Assembly: GCA_905116865.2 (NCBI GenBank)
Contig: CAJHNH020000233.1
Coordinates: 239,318-303,317 of the forward strand
Length of the DNA: 64,000 bases
Source of the DNA: Candidula unifasciata
Lineage: Eukaryota; Mollusca; Gastropoda; Stylommatophora; Geomitridae
Reading direction: 5' to 3'
Under the pieces are notes generated by a model, which saw nothing but the letters and a program-made list of their open reading frames with translations, was not told the DNA's origin and did not search any database. The translations under genes and the position numbers were made by a program. Positions 49,615 through 62,314 of the stretch are shown in pieces; position 1 is the stretch's first letter, and every line of letters starts with the position of its first letter.

Positions 49615-52150
49615 TTTTCCTTCCACGTATGCCGCTAAGCGTTGTGGGGAGATGCAAGTTCTTGTCATAAGCAAGGCGGGCAGCATCTGATGTTTTGAGG
49701 CCATGCTTTTGGCAGGTTTCGGAGACCCCGTCAATCCACAGTTTCCTTGGTCTTCCTCTTGCCTTATATCCTGAGCTTCTTTGGTTGAAAATTTGTGATG
49801 TTATTTGATCATTTTTCATCCTGGTTAGATGTCCAAACCATTTCATTCTTTGATGTTCTATGTAGTCTAAACATGGCGTAGTTTTGACAGTGTTTCTAAT
49901 GTCTATATTCTTTATCCTGTCAAGTCTGGTCTTATTAGCTGCTTTTCTTAAATATTTCATTTCACAGGCTTCTATTTTTCTTTCATGGGTCTTGTTGATT
50001 GTCCATGCATGTTTGGCACTGGTAGCAGAGTGTTGGAATGAAGATGGTGTTTATCAATTGTCTTTTGGTCTTCATGGTTATATCTGGATGTTTAAGCAGA
50101 GGTGATAGTTGGTATGTGACAGCATTTGCTTTCTGTATTCTTGTTTCTATCTCTCTGTCCATTCTTCCATCCTCTGTAAATATACTGCCCAAGTATTTGA
50201 ACTCTTTGGTTTGCTTGATTTTGGCACTTCCAACATTTATATTCAGTGGCCTGTGTGTTCTGCTGATCTTCATAACTTCTGTTTTTTCTGTACTGATTCT
50301 CATATTATGTTGTAAACAGCTGTTGTTGAGAGTAGTCAGATGTTCCTGTAGATCATATTCATTTTGATACAGTATGCTTTGATCATCAGCAAAAAAGTAA
50401 TTCGTTTATAGCATACACGTCTGGGTTTGCTTCTACAGTGATCTTATCCATGTATGTTATGAAAAGTAATGGTGACAGTACACATCCTTGTCTGACACCA
50501 GTTGTGACTTTGAACCATTCAGAAAGACCACTAGATGTTCTTACTGCACTTTCACTTTTTTCATAGAGGGCTCTGATGTTGTCTAATAATTGACCCTGCA
50601 CTCCGTAATCGTCAAGAATTCTCCACAGCACATCTCTGTCTACACGGTCGAATGCCTTCTCTTGATCTACAAAGACCACGTTCAGCTCTTTATCGTATTC
50701 GAGTGTCTTTTCACAGACTTGTCTTAGTGCAAATATGGCATCAGTGCAACCTCGCCCTTTCCTGAAACCGAATTGTGCTTTACTCAGTAGAGGTTCAACC
50801 TTTGCTCTTATCCTACCTTCTAAGATCTTTGCATACATTTTCCCCACATGACTTAGTAAAGATATTCCTCTATAAGTTCCACATTCTCTCTTGTTTCCTT
50901 TTTTTCTTCCAGATAGGTACTACAACTGATCTTTGCCAATCCACTGGTACCTTTCTCTCTGCCCATGCTCTATTGAAAATTCTCTCCAGCCAGGTGATCA
51001 TAGTGTCCCCTCCAGCCTGGATGACTTCTGTTGTTATTCCGTCAATACCAGCTGCTTTTTGTGTCTTTTACTTGTTTTGATAACTTTCTCTACTTCATCC
51101 CGCAGGATATGTGGTTCTAGATGATCTGGAGCCCTTGAATGGAATTCTGCTGTTTCATGTACTCCCGACGGGTTCAAAAGTTCTTTAAAATATTCCTCCC
51201 ATCTTTTTTTTAATTTCTTTTTGGCTGAATAATGGTTTTCCATTTTTATCATTTATGACTGATGTTGGATTGAAGCTTTCTTCTCTTAATCGCATCGCTT
51301 TCACACTCTTATAAAAGTCTCTTGATGACTCTGTACATAGCTGTGTTAGGTGTTCACCATACTTTTTCCATGATTCCTCTTTGGATTTCTTTATTGTTCT
51401 CTTGGTGTCTCTTCGAGTTAGTCTGTACCTAATGTAATCCTTTTCGTCTTTTGTTTTTAACCATATTTGAAATATCTTCTTTTTATTTGACACTGCTTCT
51501 TTGACTTCTTCATTCCACCAAGCGGTACCCTTTTTCTTGCCTTTGCCCGTCTTTCTGGTACCACACTTGTCTTTTAATATCTTCGTGATGGTTGATTTAT
51601 AATAATCCCATTCTTCTTCAATTCTTACTGGTTCCTTGGCAATATCTGCAAAAGCCTTTGTTATTTCTAGTTCAAATTCATGTCTGATATCCTCTTCCTC
51701 TAATTTCTTAGTGTTGATGATTTCTTCACGTTTCTGTTTATGTAGACTGTTTCTACTTGAGTTGCATATGTTCATAACTACTGGGCGATGGTCTGAATCC
51801 AGTCCCGCATTTGGGACAGCTTTTGAGTCTCTTACCGTCCTCTTCTGCCGTTGTCTGACTAGTATAAAATCAATTTGTGACGCTTGATCTAAGTTGTTCC
51901 ACTTGTACCACGTTTTAACCTGACTTTGGCGATGTTGGTAGAATGTGTTGGTAATGTAGAGACTTGTTCAGCACACAAGTTTAACAGGTGTTCTCCATTT
52001 CTATTGCAATCTGTGGTTGTGTCGCTGAATGGGCCAAGGTATCTCTCCCATGGTGATCTTCTTTTACCTACCCTACCATTAAAATCTCCCATTACTATGA
52101 TGTCCTCTTTCTCTTTAACATTATTGATGGTGTCCGTAAGTCTCTCGTAA
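49615..52150 (-). mobile_element. LINE-E with endonuclease and reverse-transcriptase remnants
   Basis: Minus strand in order: endonuclease motif MGDFNGRVGKRRSPWERYLG (about 52092-52033); linker with KTKDEKDYIRYRLTRRDTKR; RT with AQFGFRKGRGCTDAIFALRQ, VVFVDQEKAFDRVDRDVLW and TTGVRQGCVLSPLLF; a frameshift just before FADD (50393-50382); then EFKYLGSIFTEDGRMDREIE; and the C-terminus MKYLRKAANKTRLDRI...KWFGHLTRM...ARGRPRKLWIDGV. Several frameshifts and stops show it is dead. The 5' end is truncated inside the endonuclease. It is the longest retroelement here and the same lineage as 21480-21992. Confidence 0.88.
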
Positions 52151-53780
52151 AAGGAACCAACAGCACTCTGAAATAGAATAATGTTGAGGCGTTGGCTCGT
52201 ATTGGTCTAAAGGGTATCCCGTGGCCAATATACACCCAACCTATTTCAGGAGTAGGGCAACTCAAGCTATGGCACTAAAGAATATATAACATTCCTAGAC
52301 GTAACTTGGCTGGACGTCCCCACTACTATATGAAGATAGCCTCCAGGCTATGATATTGTAATATCACAGCCATGTTAACACTGATTAAGATTAATTGTTA
52401 AACATACAAATACTCTAGACAGATTGAACAGTGAATGATGGACACTCGAGTCAATAATGAAAACTTCCAAAAACATGTAATAAATGCAACACATATATAT
52501 CATTAAGACTCAAGCAAAGATATTCAAGAGCAACTGGAATAATGAGATCAAAACCAAATCGATACTGCTGGATCAGCCAGAGACCCTTCGAGACAGTCTG
52601 TGATCATCATAGTGACTCAGAGTGGACCTGTAAACAGAGAACAAGGCATGTTTCCACAGTGACTGGTTATTTATCTAATCCCAGTTAGCATCACTGCACT
52701 CATCGGTTCACGATGATCTGAATAGGCTGATTTGGAGGTAGCTTTGGTAAACACAGTCACAAACAGAGTTCAATTACTGGAGCCCAACAAAGCTCCTGAA
52801 GAAGGTTCTCTTTGACTGATGACAAATTGGTGGCCTGTAACAACTGTCTCTTAGCCACTGGAGCCAAAACAAGCTCTTGGAGAGTTTTCTGATCTAACGA
52901 CAAATGGATGACCTGTAAGCTGATGCCTACACTCTGGCTTCCACCTTGTTGTCTGCCATGGTGGAGTTGTGGTAGTTTGCGATTGTGTGGACTGCTGATT
53001 GACTGCCTGGCCTCCAAGAAGATATCATCCTGTGTCAAGAAGGAACTTAAAATTAGTAATCATCTCAGAGGTCACATGCCCAGCTCATTCATCTACCCTC
53101 CACCCTTAGCAATTACTCAGATGACAGCTCTCAGGATAATGAGACAGTTCGAGTCTCCATGTATCTCTGTTGGTTAGTCAGTAAAAGAGATAGAAGACAA
53201 GTTCAACAGTACAGACAGATAGACTCTATTATATATAGAACATCATCTCTCCACATTCATATCTGCACTTGTAGTCACACAGACCACCTCTTTCTCACAT
53301 ATGTATACATTATATTCTCCACCGACTGACATGAGTCGAGCCCAGTGTTGTGTTGTTGTCTGCTATAAATAACCTCTGACGTCATTGTGTGTCGCTCGCT
53401 GTGCGTTGACCCAAATAAATCTGCCGGCTTAATCTCGATCCGATTTACCCAACTAGTTAGTTAGAGAACGAGTAGCATGCTAGATTAAAACATTTACACT
53501 AATATTGGTTTAGGTAGGGCACAAACTCTCAGCTTGCGAAGGGAAATGTTTGGTTTAAGTGGCCGTGAGTACTTGGACACCAAGAACGGTCTCGTTCTCT
53601 GCTGTCTCATAGCTGAATCGTTCCTCCCTTCAACAGTGGGTTAACTTTATAGAGACATATATCATGGTACTCGTAAACTATAATCAACTTACCCAAGCTC
53701 AGGATTCCTCCAAAGATTAAACTGGTACTTTGTTCAGGACAAAATTTAAGCACAAAGGCGAAACCCTTATCATCACTTGG
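52151..53780. other. No gene recognised
   Basis: It contains a diverged direct repeat of about 70 bp (52778 and 52860; ctggagcc-aaa-caagctc, gacaaat-ggtg-cctgtaa). A promoter-like TATAAATA occurs at 53364 with AATAAA about 50 bp on, which would fit a solo LTR, but no boundaries were found. Confidence 0.35.
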
Positions 53781-53789
53781 AAGTCTGAC

Positions 53790-54958
53790 CAGGGTTGCCA
53801 CATGAAAAACTTCATTTTATGCCAAACCATTACCCAAAAAAATATGCCAGAAAATGCCAGATAAAGTGTAACATTGTACTCGCTTTACATCAAAAGCTAT
53901 AGATTAAATTCTTCACTGTCATCCTCACTGGAACAAGTGGAAGACACGGCGTAAGCCTTTTCGGATGTAAAATCTTTAAGCATTTTCTCAGATGGGATGA
54001 AGTCTTTGCAACTCATCTATAATGATGGAATATTTCTTGTTCCGAAAATTACCACTAAGGTCACCCTTAGTGCAGGCGATAACATATTTTTTTATTAATC
54101 ATGAACATTTAGCTATATGAAACTGTATGTGCTCCAATGTACTCCCCCGACCATGCACTCTAATAATTTCACTTAGAAGATCAATTGTGCGTATTGCACA
54201 ATGACAGGTCATGCCTACAGCAAGTAGCAGCTCTGCTGCCTTCAACTTTATTATTACTTTGCCTAGGAGTCATTGTTGTAATAAGCTGTGACTGATTTTT
54301 TGACAGAATTTTCATCCTGTGTTTTTCGGATTTTTCATGATTTGATATGCTACTAATTCTTGGTGCAACAGTGCACTGACGCAGTTTACAATAGGCTGCC
54401 TCTGATCCGTCTGAAGATCTTTTGAGCCGTGGGTAATTTTTCTTTCAGTTACTATTATACCTGCGATGTCTTAAGACGCTTTCCATTTTTTTTTTTTTTT
54501 TTTTTTTTTGATGACGTGGCCATTGGTAAAGGTTAAAAAATCTATCACAGATAGAACTAGGTCTATATCTTCTCTATTTTCTGTGCTCAAGTAGTTTCTG
54601 AACAGTCTGAATACTTGGTATCAGTGGTGGTTTTTGGTTTTACATTCCGTATTTATTCTAGTAGGTTAACATAAATTACAAAGGGCCTGGGTTTATCGAA
54701 GTCATGATCCGTTTATGAGACAACAAATACAATAAGAAATGGTGCGAATCTCCGTTAGTCCGTACCAGGACATCACAACAAAGTCAAACTGAAATAAAAA
54801 TGTTAACTGTAGATCTAAATTGCTTTTAGCAAACCTGCGTGTTTCTAACGGAGGAACCATGAAGCAAATGTGAGCACATCTTGATAAGAAAAGCCAGGAA
54901 AAACTTAAATATGCCAAAATATGCCAGTTCATTATCTTATGCCAATATGGCAACACTG
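53790..54958 (-). mobile_element. hAT transposon, truncated, with 8-bp target duplications
   Basis: Ends CAGGGTTGCCA (53790) and TGGCAACACTG (54958) form terminal inverted repeats with subterminal tatgcca motifs. Flanks agtctgac (53782-53789) and agtctggc (54959-54966) match 7 of 8, the hAT signature. Minus-strand remnants include LKAAELLLAVGMTCHCAIRT, IRVHGRGSTLEHIQFH and KKYSIIIDE, as in hAT transposases; stops interrupt them. Confidence 0.82.
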
Positions 54959-55259
54959 AGTCTGGCAGAGAATAAAACGGGAGAAAAAAAGAAAGAAAAA
55001 AAAAGAAGTTCCCATATCATCGCCAAAGAGTAAAAAGGCTTCTCGGAATATGAATATTAATCTAGAAAATATCTACCCCACAACTGTAAGTTTGAAAATG
55101 TAGACTTCACAAGAGACCTAGAGCATATAGAAATACCTATTTCCTCCGATAAAGCTATAAATAGACATGATGGACTATATACCCACAGGACGGGTCTATA
55201 TTTGAAATGTGACCTGAACGCAAGGGGCGTTAATGTCACGAATAGTCAAATGTGTAGGG

Positions 55260-55370
55260 GTGGGTTTGATCACTTCACGACACCGAGTGCGGATTGACCA
55301 ATAAAATATAAGTGTAGCAGTATATTTGCCTAACACGCCTAAAGATGCGGAAAATGGCCGTTTACAATTT
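55260..55370 (+). mobile_element. S1 SINE 3' fragment
   Basis: gatcacttcacgacaccgag, accaataaaatataagtgta, cacgcctaaagatgcgg. Confidence 0.55.
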
Positions 55371-55724
55371 AGATTGCAAGCATTTTAGGAGCAGTCTGCT
55401 TTGCGTTGATTTCGAGCAGTAGTAAACTACTGTAAGCAAAAATTACCTACCAAAAACAGAACTGACTAAGGATCCATACATTGACAGATAATTCAATCAG
55501 CGGTGAGCAGGAAGTCTCTTAGATATTCAACAGTGGGGGGAATAACATAGGCGGACATTTAATCAGTTTGTAACAGGTGTTATTAGCATGTCTACTCTTC
55601 GTTGACTACTGGAGAAGGAAACGAAGCACGCGTGGGAATGTTCCGAGGGCAGAGATGTCAATTCTGAATTCATTTATTCGTTTTTTTTTTTTTTTTCGGT
55701 ATGTCCGAATCACGTTACTGTGTT

Positions 55725-56192
55725 ATTTTAGGTTTAGGTTTGGTCAACGGATCACCATCATGGCACAAGAGGTAATCCATATGTGCTCCGTTCTTCTTTT
55801 GACTCGAGCCGAGTCCGAAGAATCTCAGCGCAGTGCACAAACTCCGTAACACCGGCGAGGACTGAAATACTTTGGGTAGATTTTTAGCTCCAAATTTTGA
55901 CCTGGCAGCGCCGTTTGGCTACTCTTTTCGATTTCCAACTGCCAAGGTTTTTTTAAAGTGTGCAGCAATACACACCGGCGTCCAGTCTTACTACACAGAG
56001 ACCAGGGGAAATAACTAGAAGTCCACGTAAAAAAATTTCACCCTTCGCCGGGACCTTCAGCACTCGGGGCTGGATGCAATGCCCCGAGACCAACAGGACC
56101 TCTGAATCATAACATTGGCCAGTATGGAGATCGAACCCACGACGTTCGCCTTACTAGCACGACGCTCTAACTAACAGAGCTAACCAGCCACA
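55725..56192 (-). mobile_element. S7 SINE with a tRNA-Thr-like head
   Basis: Minus strand: GGCTGGTTAGCTCTGTTAG, TTAGAGCGTCGTGCTAGTAA and CGTCGTGGGTTCGATCTCC, close to a tRNA-Thr(AGT). The long body contains gacgccggtgtgtat and atcgaaaagagtagcc. A second copy is at 60125-60535. Confidence 0.8.
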
Positions 56193-56254
56193 ATTTTGTT
56201 GTGCCTGTCAATAACAAAGCTGCTATATTTGAGCCTTTCAGCAGACACATTTGA

Positions 56255-56835
56255 CTTAATTTATCATTTGTGGACAGAGAAATTAGCTCCAGATGTGCCA
56301 AAGCTAATCAAGTAATGGGGCAACTATCTCCCCTGTTGACACACAAGCAGATACCTCGGAGTACTAAAGTGAATCTTATCAGAACTATTTTTTGGCCAAC
56401 ACTATGCTATCAGTGCTAAACGTGGACACTTACATCCTCCAATGAACGTAAAATTGTGACAACAGAAAGGAAATGCCTTAGAAGTGCTGCAGGAGTTTCA
56501 AGGAAAGACAGAATACGAAATCATGAAATCAGACGAATGCTAGGAATAAAGCCAGTCTTACATGTCATCAAAGAACAACAAATGAAGTGGTTTGGATATC
56601 TAACAAGAATTCACTAGTACTATCTGCCACAGCAACCCACACTAAAACGTTACAACGGGTATAGAGCGAGTGGAAGACCTCGGAAAATATGGAGTGATAG
56701 CATTAAGAACAGCCTTACAGAAATGAACATCAGTTTTAAAAGTGCTCTTGACAGAGCTCATCAACGAACATTACATCTCCCCCCGACACTTCGATGAGGT
56801 AAAAGGTGGAAGAGAAGAAGAAGGAGAAGAAGATC
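56255..56835 (+). mobile_element. LINE-C C-terminal fragment with GAA tail
   Basis: DREISSRCAKANQVMGQLSP, LIRTIFWPTLCYQC, KCLRSAAGVSRKDRIRNHEI, MKWFGYLTRI; tail GAAGAAGAAGGAGAAGAAG at 56814-56832. A second copy of the 6.4-6.9 kb element. Confidence 0.8.
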
Positions 56836-56879
56836 ATTTGTTGACCGGTTTAACTTTCTGGAATATAAACATATTTCCC

Positions 56880-57157
56880 TTTTGGGCCCAGAGTCTCATT
56901 GTGAGGGGCAAAGGATTAAACTCGCTGGCCCCTCACAAGCATGTCGTAAAAGGCGACTAATAAGGGGTGCTTCCTTTAAAGTCGGAGTACATCTGCATGA
57001 GATTCAAGCTACTAACAGTCTGCATTACAAAATAAACCAGATCTGTAAGGGGGGAAACAAAACATGTGATCATGGAACCCTCAGGTTGTGGAACACAAGT
57101 CTAGCTGCGGAGGAAGAACTAGAACATGCTGCTAGAGTTTACAGCTGGTGAATGCGA
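56880..57157 (+). mobile_element. S2 element that carries the giant GAA tail
   Basis: ttttgggcccagagtctcat, acaagcatgtcgtaaaaggc, gtcggagtacatctgcatga and the standard end agtttacagctggtgaatgc followed by GAA repeats. Confidence 0.85.
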
Positions 57158-58965
57158 AGAAGAAGAAGAAGAAGAAGAAGAAGAAGAAGAAGAAGAAGAA
57201 GAAGAAGAAGAAGAAGAAGAAGAAGAAGAAGAAGAAGAAGAAGAAGAAGAAGAAGAAGAAGAAGAAGAAGAAGAAGAAGAAGAAGAAGAAGAAATGAAGA
57301 AGATGAAGAAGAAGACGAAGAAAAGAAGAAGAAGATGAAGAAGAAGAAGAAGAAGAAGAAGAAGAAGAAGAAGAAGAAGAAGAAGAAAGAAGAAGAAGAA
57401 GAAGAATAAGAAGAGAAGAAGAAGAAATGAAGAAGATGAAATGAAGAAGACCGATAAAAGAAGAAGATGATGAAGGAAGAAGAAAGAAAGAAAGAAGAAG
57501 AAGAAGAAGAAGAAGAAGAGAAGAAGAAGAAAGAAGAAGAAGAAGAAAAGAAGAAGAAGAAGAAGAAGAAGAAGAAGAAGAAGAAGAAGAAGAGAAGAAG
57601 AAGAAGAAGAAGAAGAAGAAGAAGAAGAGAAGAAGAAGAAGAGAAGAAGAAGAAGAAAGAAGAAGAAGAAGAAGAATAAGAAGAAGAAGAAGAAGAAAGA
57701 TGAAGAAGAAAGAAGACGATAAAAAAAGAAGAAGAAGAAGAAGAAAGAAGAAGAAGAAGAAGAAGAAGAAGAAGAAGAAGAAGAAAGAAGAAGAAGAAGA
57801 ACCGGAAGAAGAAGAAGAAGAAGAAGAAGAAGGAAGAAGAAGAAGAAGAAGAAGAAGAAGAAGAAAGAAGGAAGAGAAGAAGAAGAAGAAGAAAGAAGAA
57901 AAAGAAGAAGAAGAAGAGAAGAAGAAGAAGAAGAAGAAGAAGAAGAAGAAGAAGAAGAAGAAGAAGAAGAAGAAGAAGAAGAAGAAGAAGAAGAAGAAGA
58001 AGAAGGAATGAAGAAGATGAAGAAGACTAAAAAGAAGAAGAAGAAGAAGAAGAAGAAGAAGAAGAAGAAGAAGAAGAAGAAGAAGAAGAAGAAGAAGAAG
58101 AAGAAGAAGATGAAGAAGACTAAAAAGAAGAAGAAGAAGAAGAAGAAGAAGAAGAAGAAGAAGAAGAAGAAGAAGAAGAAGAAGAAGAAGAAGAAGAAGA
58201 AGAAGAAGAAGAAGAAGAAGAAGAAGAAATGAAGAAGATGAAGAAGAAGACGATAAAGAAGAAGAAGATGAAGAAGAAGAAGAAGAAGAAGAAGAAGAAG
58301 AAGAAGAAGAAGAAGAAGAAGAAGAAGAAGAAGAAGAAGAAGAAGAAGAAGAGAAGAAGAAGGAAGAAGAAGAAGAAGAAGAAGGAAGAAGAAGAAGAAG
58401 AAGAAGAAGAAGAAGAAGAAGAAGAAGAAAGAAGAAGAAGAAGAAGAAGAAGAAGAAGAAGAGAAGAAGAGAAGAAGAAGAAGAAGAAGAAGAAGAAGAA
58501 GAAGAAGAAGAAGAAGAAGAAGAAGAAGAAAAGAAGAAGAAGAAGAAGAATTGAAGAAAAAAAGAAGAAAGAAGAAGAAGAAGAAGAAGAAGAAGAAGAA
58601 GAAGAAGAAGAAGAAGAAAAGAAGAAGAAAGAAGAAGAAGAAGAAGAAGAAGAAGAAGAAAGAAGGAATGAATAAGATGAAGAAGACTAAAAAAGAAAAG
58701 AAGAAGAAGAAGAAGAAGAAAGAACGAAGAAGAAGAAGAAGAAGAAGAAGAAGAAGAAGAAGAAGAAGAAGAAGAAGAAGAAGAAAGATGAAGAAGACTA
58801 AAAAGAAGAAGAAGAAGAAAGAAGAAGAAGAAGAAGAAGAAGAAGAAGAATAAGGAAGAAGAAGAAGAAGAAGAAGAAAGAAGAAGAAGAAGAAGAAGAA
58901 GAAGAAGAAGAAGAAGAAGAAGAAGAAGAAGAAATGAAGAAGAAGAAGAAGAAGAAAAAGAATTA
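57158..58965 (+). repeat. 1.8-kb (GAA)n array
   Basis: Nearly pure GAA with scattered single-base changes, dominated by ATGAAGAAGATGAAGAAGAC interruptions that recur near 57294, 58009, 58228 and 58669. It begins exactly at the S2 tail. Confidence 0.98.
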
Positions 58966-59512
58966 TATATATTACATCACAGTAGCCAACTCCATTACTT
59001 TCTAATGCAACCTTTTCCCCCCACAATTCACCCCCCCCCCCCCACCCCAACCCCTTTTTCACTGTGTCAGCTTTTTTGTTTGAAAAAACACCGCCACTGA
59101 CGCACGTGTCGTGGCGACAGCCAGGGAACCAGAACTGGGCGACCACTTGCATTACTAGAGAACAGTATATTGATCTTCCTCAAACAGACCCTTCCCCACC
59201 CCTGGCCCAGCCTATTCTCTCAATATTCAATTTACCATCCCATTTTATTGAGACACGGGGAGAACGCTGCTACAGTCAGGGGTCGATTGTCAAATGTGTA
59301 TACTCAAGCCGGCTGAATAGCACAGAGGCATAAATAAAGTGATAAATAGGCATTAAGAAATTTGTTTTGAGTCTCTAAAGATGCCATTACACAGAAGGAT
59401 AGGTGGTATCTTTCACATAAACAAAAACAGTGAAATACATAAGTTTCAATTAAATTAATTTAGAAACAAAAAAAGTGTTGTTGAAGGAAATTAAAAAAAA
59501 AATTGAAATATG
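58966..59512. other. No gene recognised
   Basis: Poly-C at 59030-59045; otherwise unrecognised single-copy-looking sequence. Confidence 0.4.
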
Positions 59513-59725
59513 ACTGACTGACTTTCTACCCCACCAGGACATCACACAAGCGATAAACACCCGATGACAGAAAGTGCCACCATGCGGATGAGGATCACCG
59601 TGGAGAGGTCCCAGAAACCGCGTTCAGACAATTGGCCATATTGATGGTCTGCCTATATTGCGGCCCCTGGCAAAAGCCAGAGTGGGGCTTCAAAAAACAC
59701 AAAAATTACGTCCTAAGAAGGACGC
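59513..59725 (-). mobile_element. S5 short retroelement with (GACT)n tail
   Basis: Tail gactgactgact at 59511-59522, then ccaccaggacatcacacaag and gtggggcttcaa. Confidence 0.7.
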
Positions 59726-60124
59726 AAATAATGTATGTATCAATTGAAATATATAAAAATCATACTAGAGGGACAATGTCTATGAGGACACTTCTTCTAA
59801 AAGTCTATACTGTGTGTCGTTGGTAGTCATGTCTATCCACAACCTTCTGTCTCCTTTACTTTCAAGCAGCTCTGACACAGATGAACCTCCATGCAATGAT
59901 GTAAAACTGTTCAGCATCTTTTCTCCTGGTTTCCCTTGATAACTCGTCCCCTCCAATTTTCTCACCGTCACAATGTACCCCAGTTATCTCCCTTTTCATG
60001 ACGTGACGACAGAATGTAGGTTGTGTTCTTCCGACATGGGCAATTAGTTCTCTTTGTGAGTCAGTTTCATTCAAGATAGCTATTTTACTCTTTTTAACTA
60101 TCCAGGGGGCGGGGGGGGGGGTAG

Positions 60125-60535
60125 TTTGGGGGGGGGGAGGCGCTATGTGGTCTCGAGGTATGGTGTCCACATCGAGTGCTAAAGATTCCGGATTTAACCC
60201 CCGGTAAGGGCTGGGATTTTTTTTTTTTTTTTTTTTCAAGTGGAATTGACTTCTAGTAATCCCCCTTAATTTCTTGGTAGTAAGATTGGACGCCGGTGTG
60301 CATTATTGCGCACGTAAAAAAATTTTAACAGTTCGAAATCGAAAAGAGTAGCCTAACGGCGCTGCCCGGGCCAGATCTGGAGTTAAAACAATGTCCCCAA
60401 AGTATTTCGGGATCTTCACCGGTGCTACAGAGCCTGTGCGCTGTGCTCAGCTTCTTCGGACTCAGACTTGAGTTAAAAGAAGAACGGAGCACTTATGGGT
60501 TACTACCCGTGTGCCATGATGTTGATCCGTTGTTC
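60125..60535 (+). mobile_element. S7 SINE
   Basis: tRNA-like head ggtctcgaggtatggtgtcc with B-box-like GGATTTAACCCC, poly-T, then gattggacgccggtgtgcat, atcgaaaagagtagcctaac and ggagcacttatggg. Confidence 0.72.
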
Positions 60536-60779
60536 AAACCTCACATCTGTCTAGGGTATTTTCTTCAGTTATCTATAAAACCACATCTCCACAGCTTCCG
60601 AATAATTTTTCACTAATCGATCAACTGTCTATGATTCACTTCTGTATATCAGGATAGTATATATATAGCTTATAAGAATTCTCTTTCCTGTCTCAACTGA
60701 CAAAGAACGATTGCATAGAATATTCTTCATTAAGGACAATGATCTCCAACCTCGGGGTAACCGATTTTTTTTTTTAAAC

Positions 60780-61062
60780 GTCTTAAATGGGTACCAGGAT
60801 AAGTCATAGGAAGTAAAGTTAACTAGCGTGGTGTTGACCACATCGCCTAAGAATTAATCGTGGTTTCGTTTTACAGCTGCTCTGTTCTGTTCACGAGTGC
60901 AATTTACGGAGATCGTCGCCGGAGTTACGGCGTTCGTGCTCTGTGCCGGGCTCTCGGCAGGCGGCTAGTCGTTCTACGGAGAGAGACCCCGCCGTATGGG
61001 ATAAAATCCAGTGTAATTAAGTAGATCCTCTAAACTTTAACCTTTAACCTTTAATCGTTTTA
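60780..61062 (+). mobile_element. S1 fragment followed by S6 SINE
   Basis: S1 piece (gggtaccaggataagtcata, 60780-60850). The S6 body follows on the + strand with cgccgtatgggataaaatcc and a tail of (TTTAACC)n at 61036-61056. Confidence 0.6.
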
Positions 61063-61447
61063 CTTAATGGAGGGTAAAGTGGAATATAGAAGAGACAAGG
61101 CAGAAAGCGATAGACGTTGAGGGATAAAATCAAGAGATAGGCAAACTAGCAGAGTTAGACACATTAACAGACCATCATGGAGAGAGAATTAAATTGAACG
61201 AACGCCAAACAACATTTAAAAAACACAATGGCAGGACAATAACAACTAAAAATAGTGGCCATAAAATCTACACAGATGCTAATACAGAAGATAGAAATCG
61301 GTTAAGAGCAGAAAAGATTCAATATTTATATTTCCTTGCAGGAGAATGATTTTATATGTACTGTTATTTTATGGCCAATCAGAGGGAGATGGAGAGTTCT
61401 TAAGAGCTGCATAAAGTCAATCCTGATATATAATATATAAATTGGGG

Positions 61448-61740
61448 GAGGGAGCGCGTTAGCGCAGTCGATATGAAACTCGCTTTCAAATCCAGCTGCC
61501 ACTCGCTGCAACCCACGGCCGAAACCGGGCGGTTTCCGAGGTTGACCCAGTCTCTAGGAAATGGGTACCAGAGTTAACACTCTGGGGTAAATGGAGGAAC
61601 GTCGCTGTAGCTACGGAGTTGCGTGCGAACGGTGACACAGGCGGACATTTTCTTATCATCTGTCAGTACTGGTGGCAGAGCACTTGTGGTTTATAACAGT
61701 GTGCAATGACGCTGGTTCACATCTCCCGACTTTAACTGTA
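61448..61740 (+). mobile_element. S4 tRNA-derived SINE
   Basis: A box TTAGCGCAGTCG; ctctggggtaaatggaggaa; gtggcagagcacttgtggtt; ends cccgactttaac. Confidence 0.82.
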
Positions 61741-62104
61741 CACGATATAGGAATGGGAATTACAGACCATCAGTCGATTAGTGAGAAATTACGTCTATCG
61801 GAGATACAGAAACGTGGCTTTATAAAAGCTGGGAGCTGACACAAAGAAAAAAATTGGTGGGTGGGGAGTGGTCCTCGGCCCTCTTGCAAATTCGGAAGAG
61901 GGGTTGAAGAGGTTTACGCCTTGTTTCAGTGGTTAGTAATAATAATTTTAAAAATTAATTTAGTTCTAAATGGCAAACAAATATAATATATTTGATATAC
62001 TTTACTAATTTATGGATGCTAATGAAGTTTTATATATCGGGCTTTTACTTACAGAAACTATCACAGCTAGAAAGAGATTAAAATACCCAATCCACCTACC
62101 TTAG

Positions 62105-62185
62105 ATTTAGGTTTCAACAACGGACAACATCATGGCACAAGGGCAGTAAGAAATAAGTGCTCTGTTCTACCTCTAACTTAACTAC
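62105..62185 (-). mobile_element. S7 SINE fragment
   Basis: ggtttcaacaacggacaaca, tcatggcacaagggcag. It matches 55738-55800. Confidence 0.6.
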
Positions 62186-62314
62186 CTTAGTAGGTATTAT
62201 TAGATATTATATTATATTATAAATATTAATATTAGGTGTTACTGACATATTAACAGCGTATACCACAATATTACCCATGTAGTGCCATTGATTTAAAAAT
62301 ATTGGACCAGCTTT

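Noticed and set aside
56130..56192. A functional tRNA-Thr gene
   Set aside because: The sequence is continuous with a SINE body and lacks a clean 3' acceptor strand and terminator.
57119..59152. A 677-codon minus-strand frame of Phe, Leu and Ser runs
   Set aside because: It is only the translation of the (GAA)n array; the same applies to the Lys, Glu and Arg runs on the + strand.
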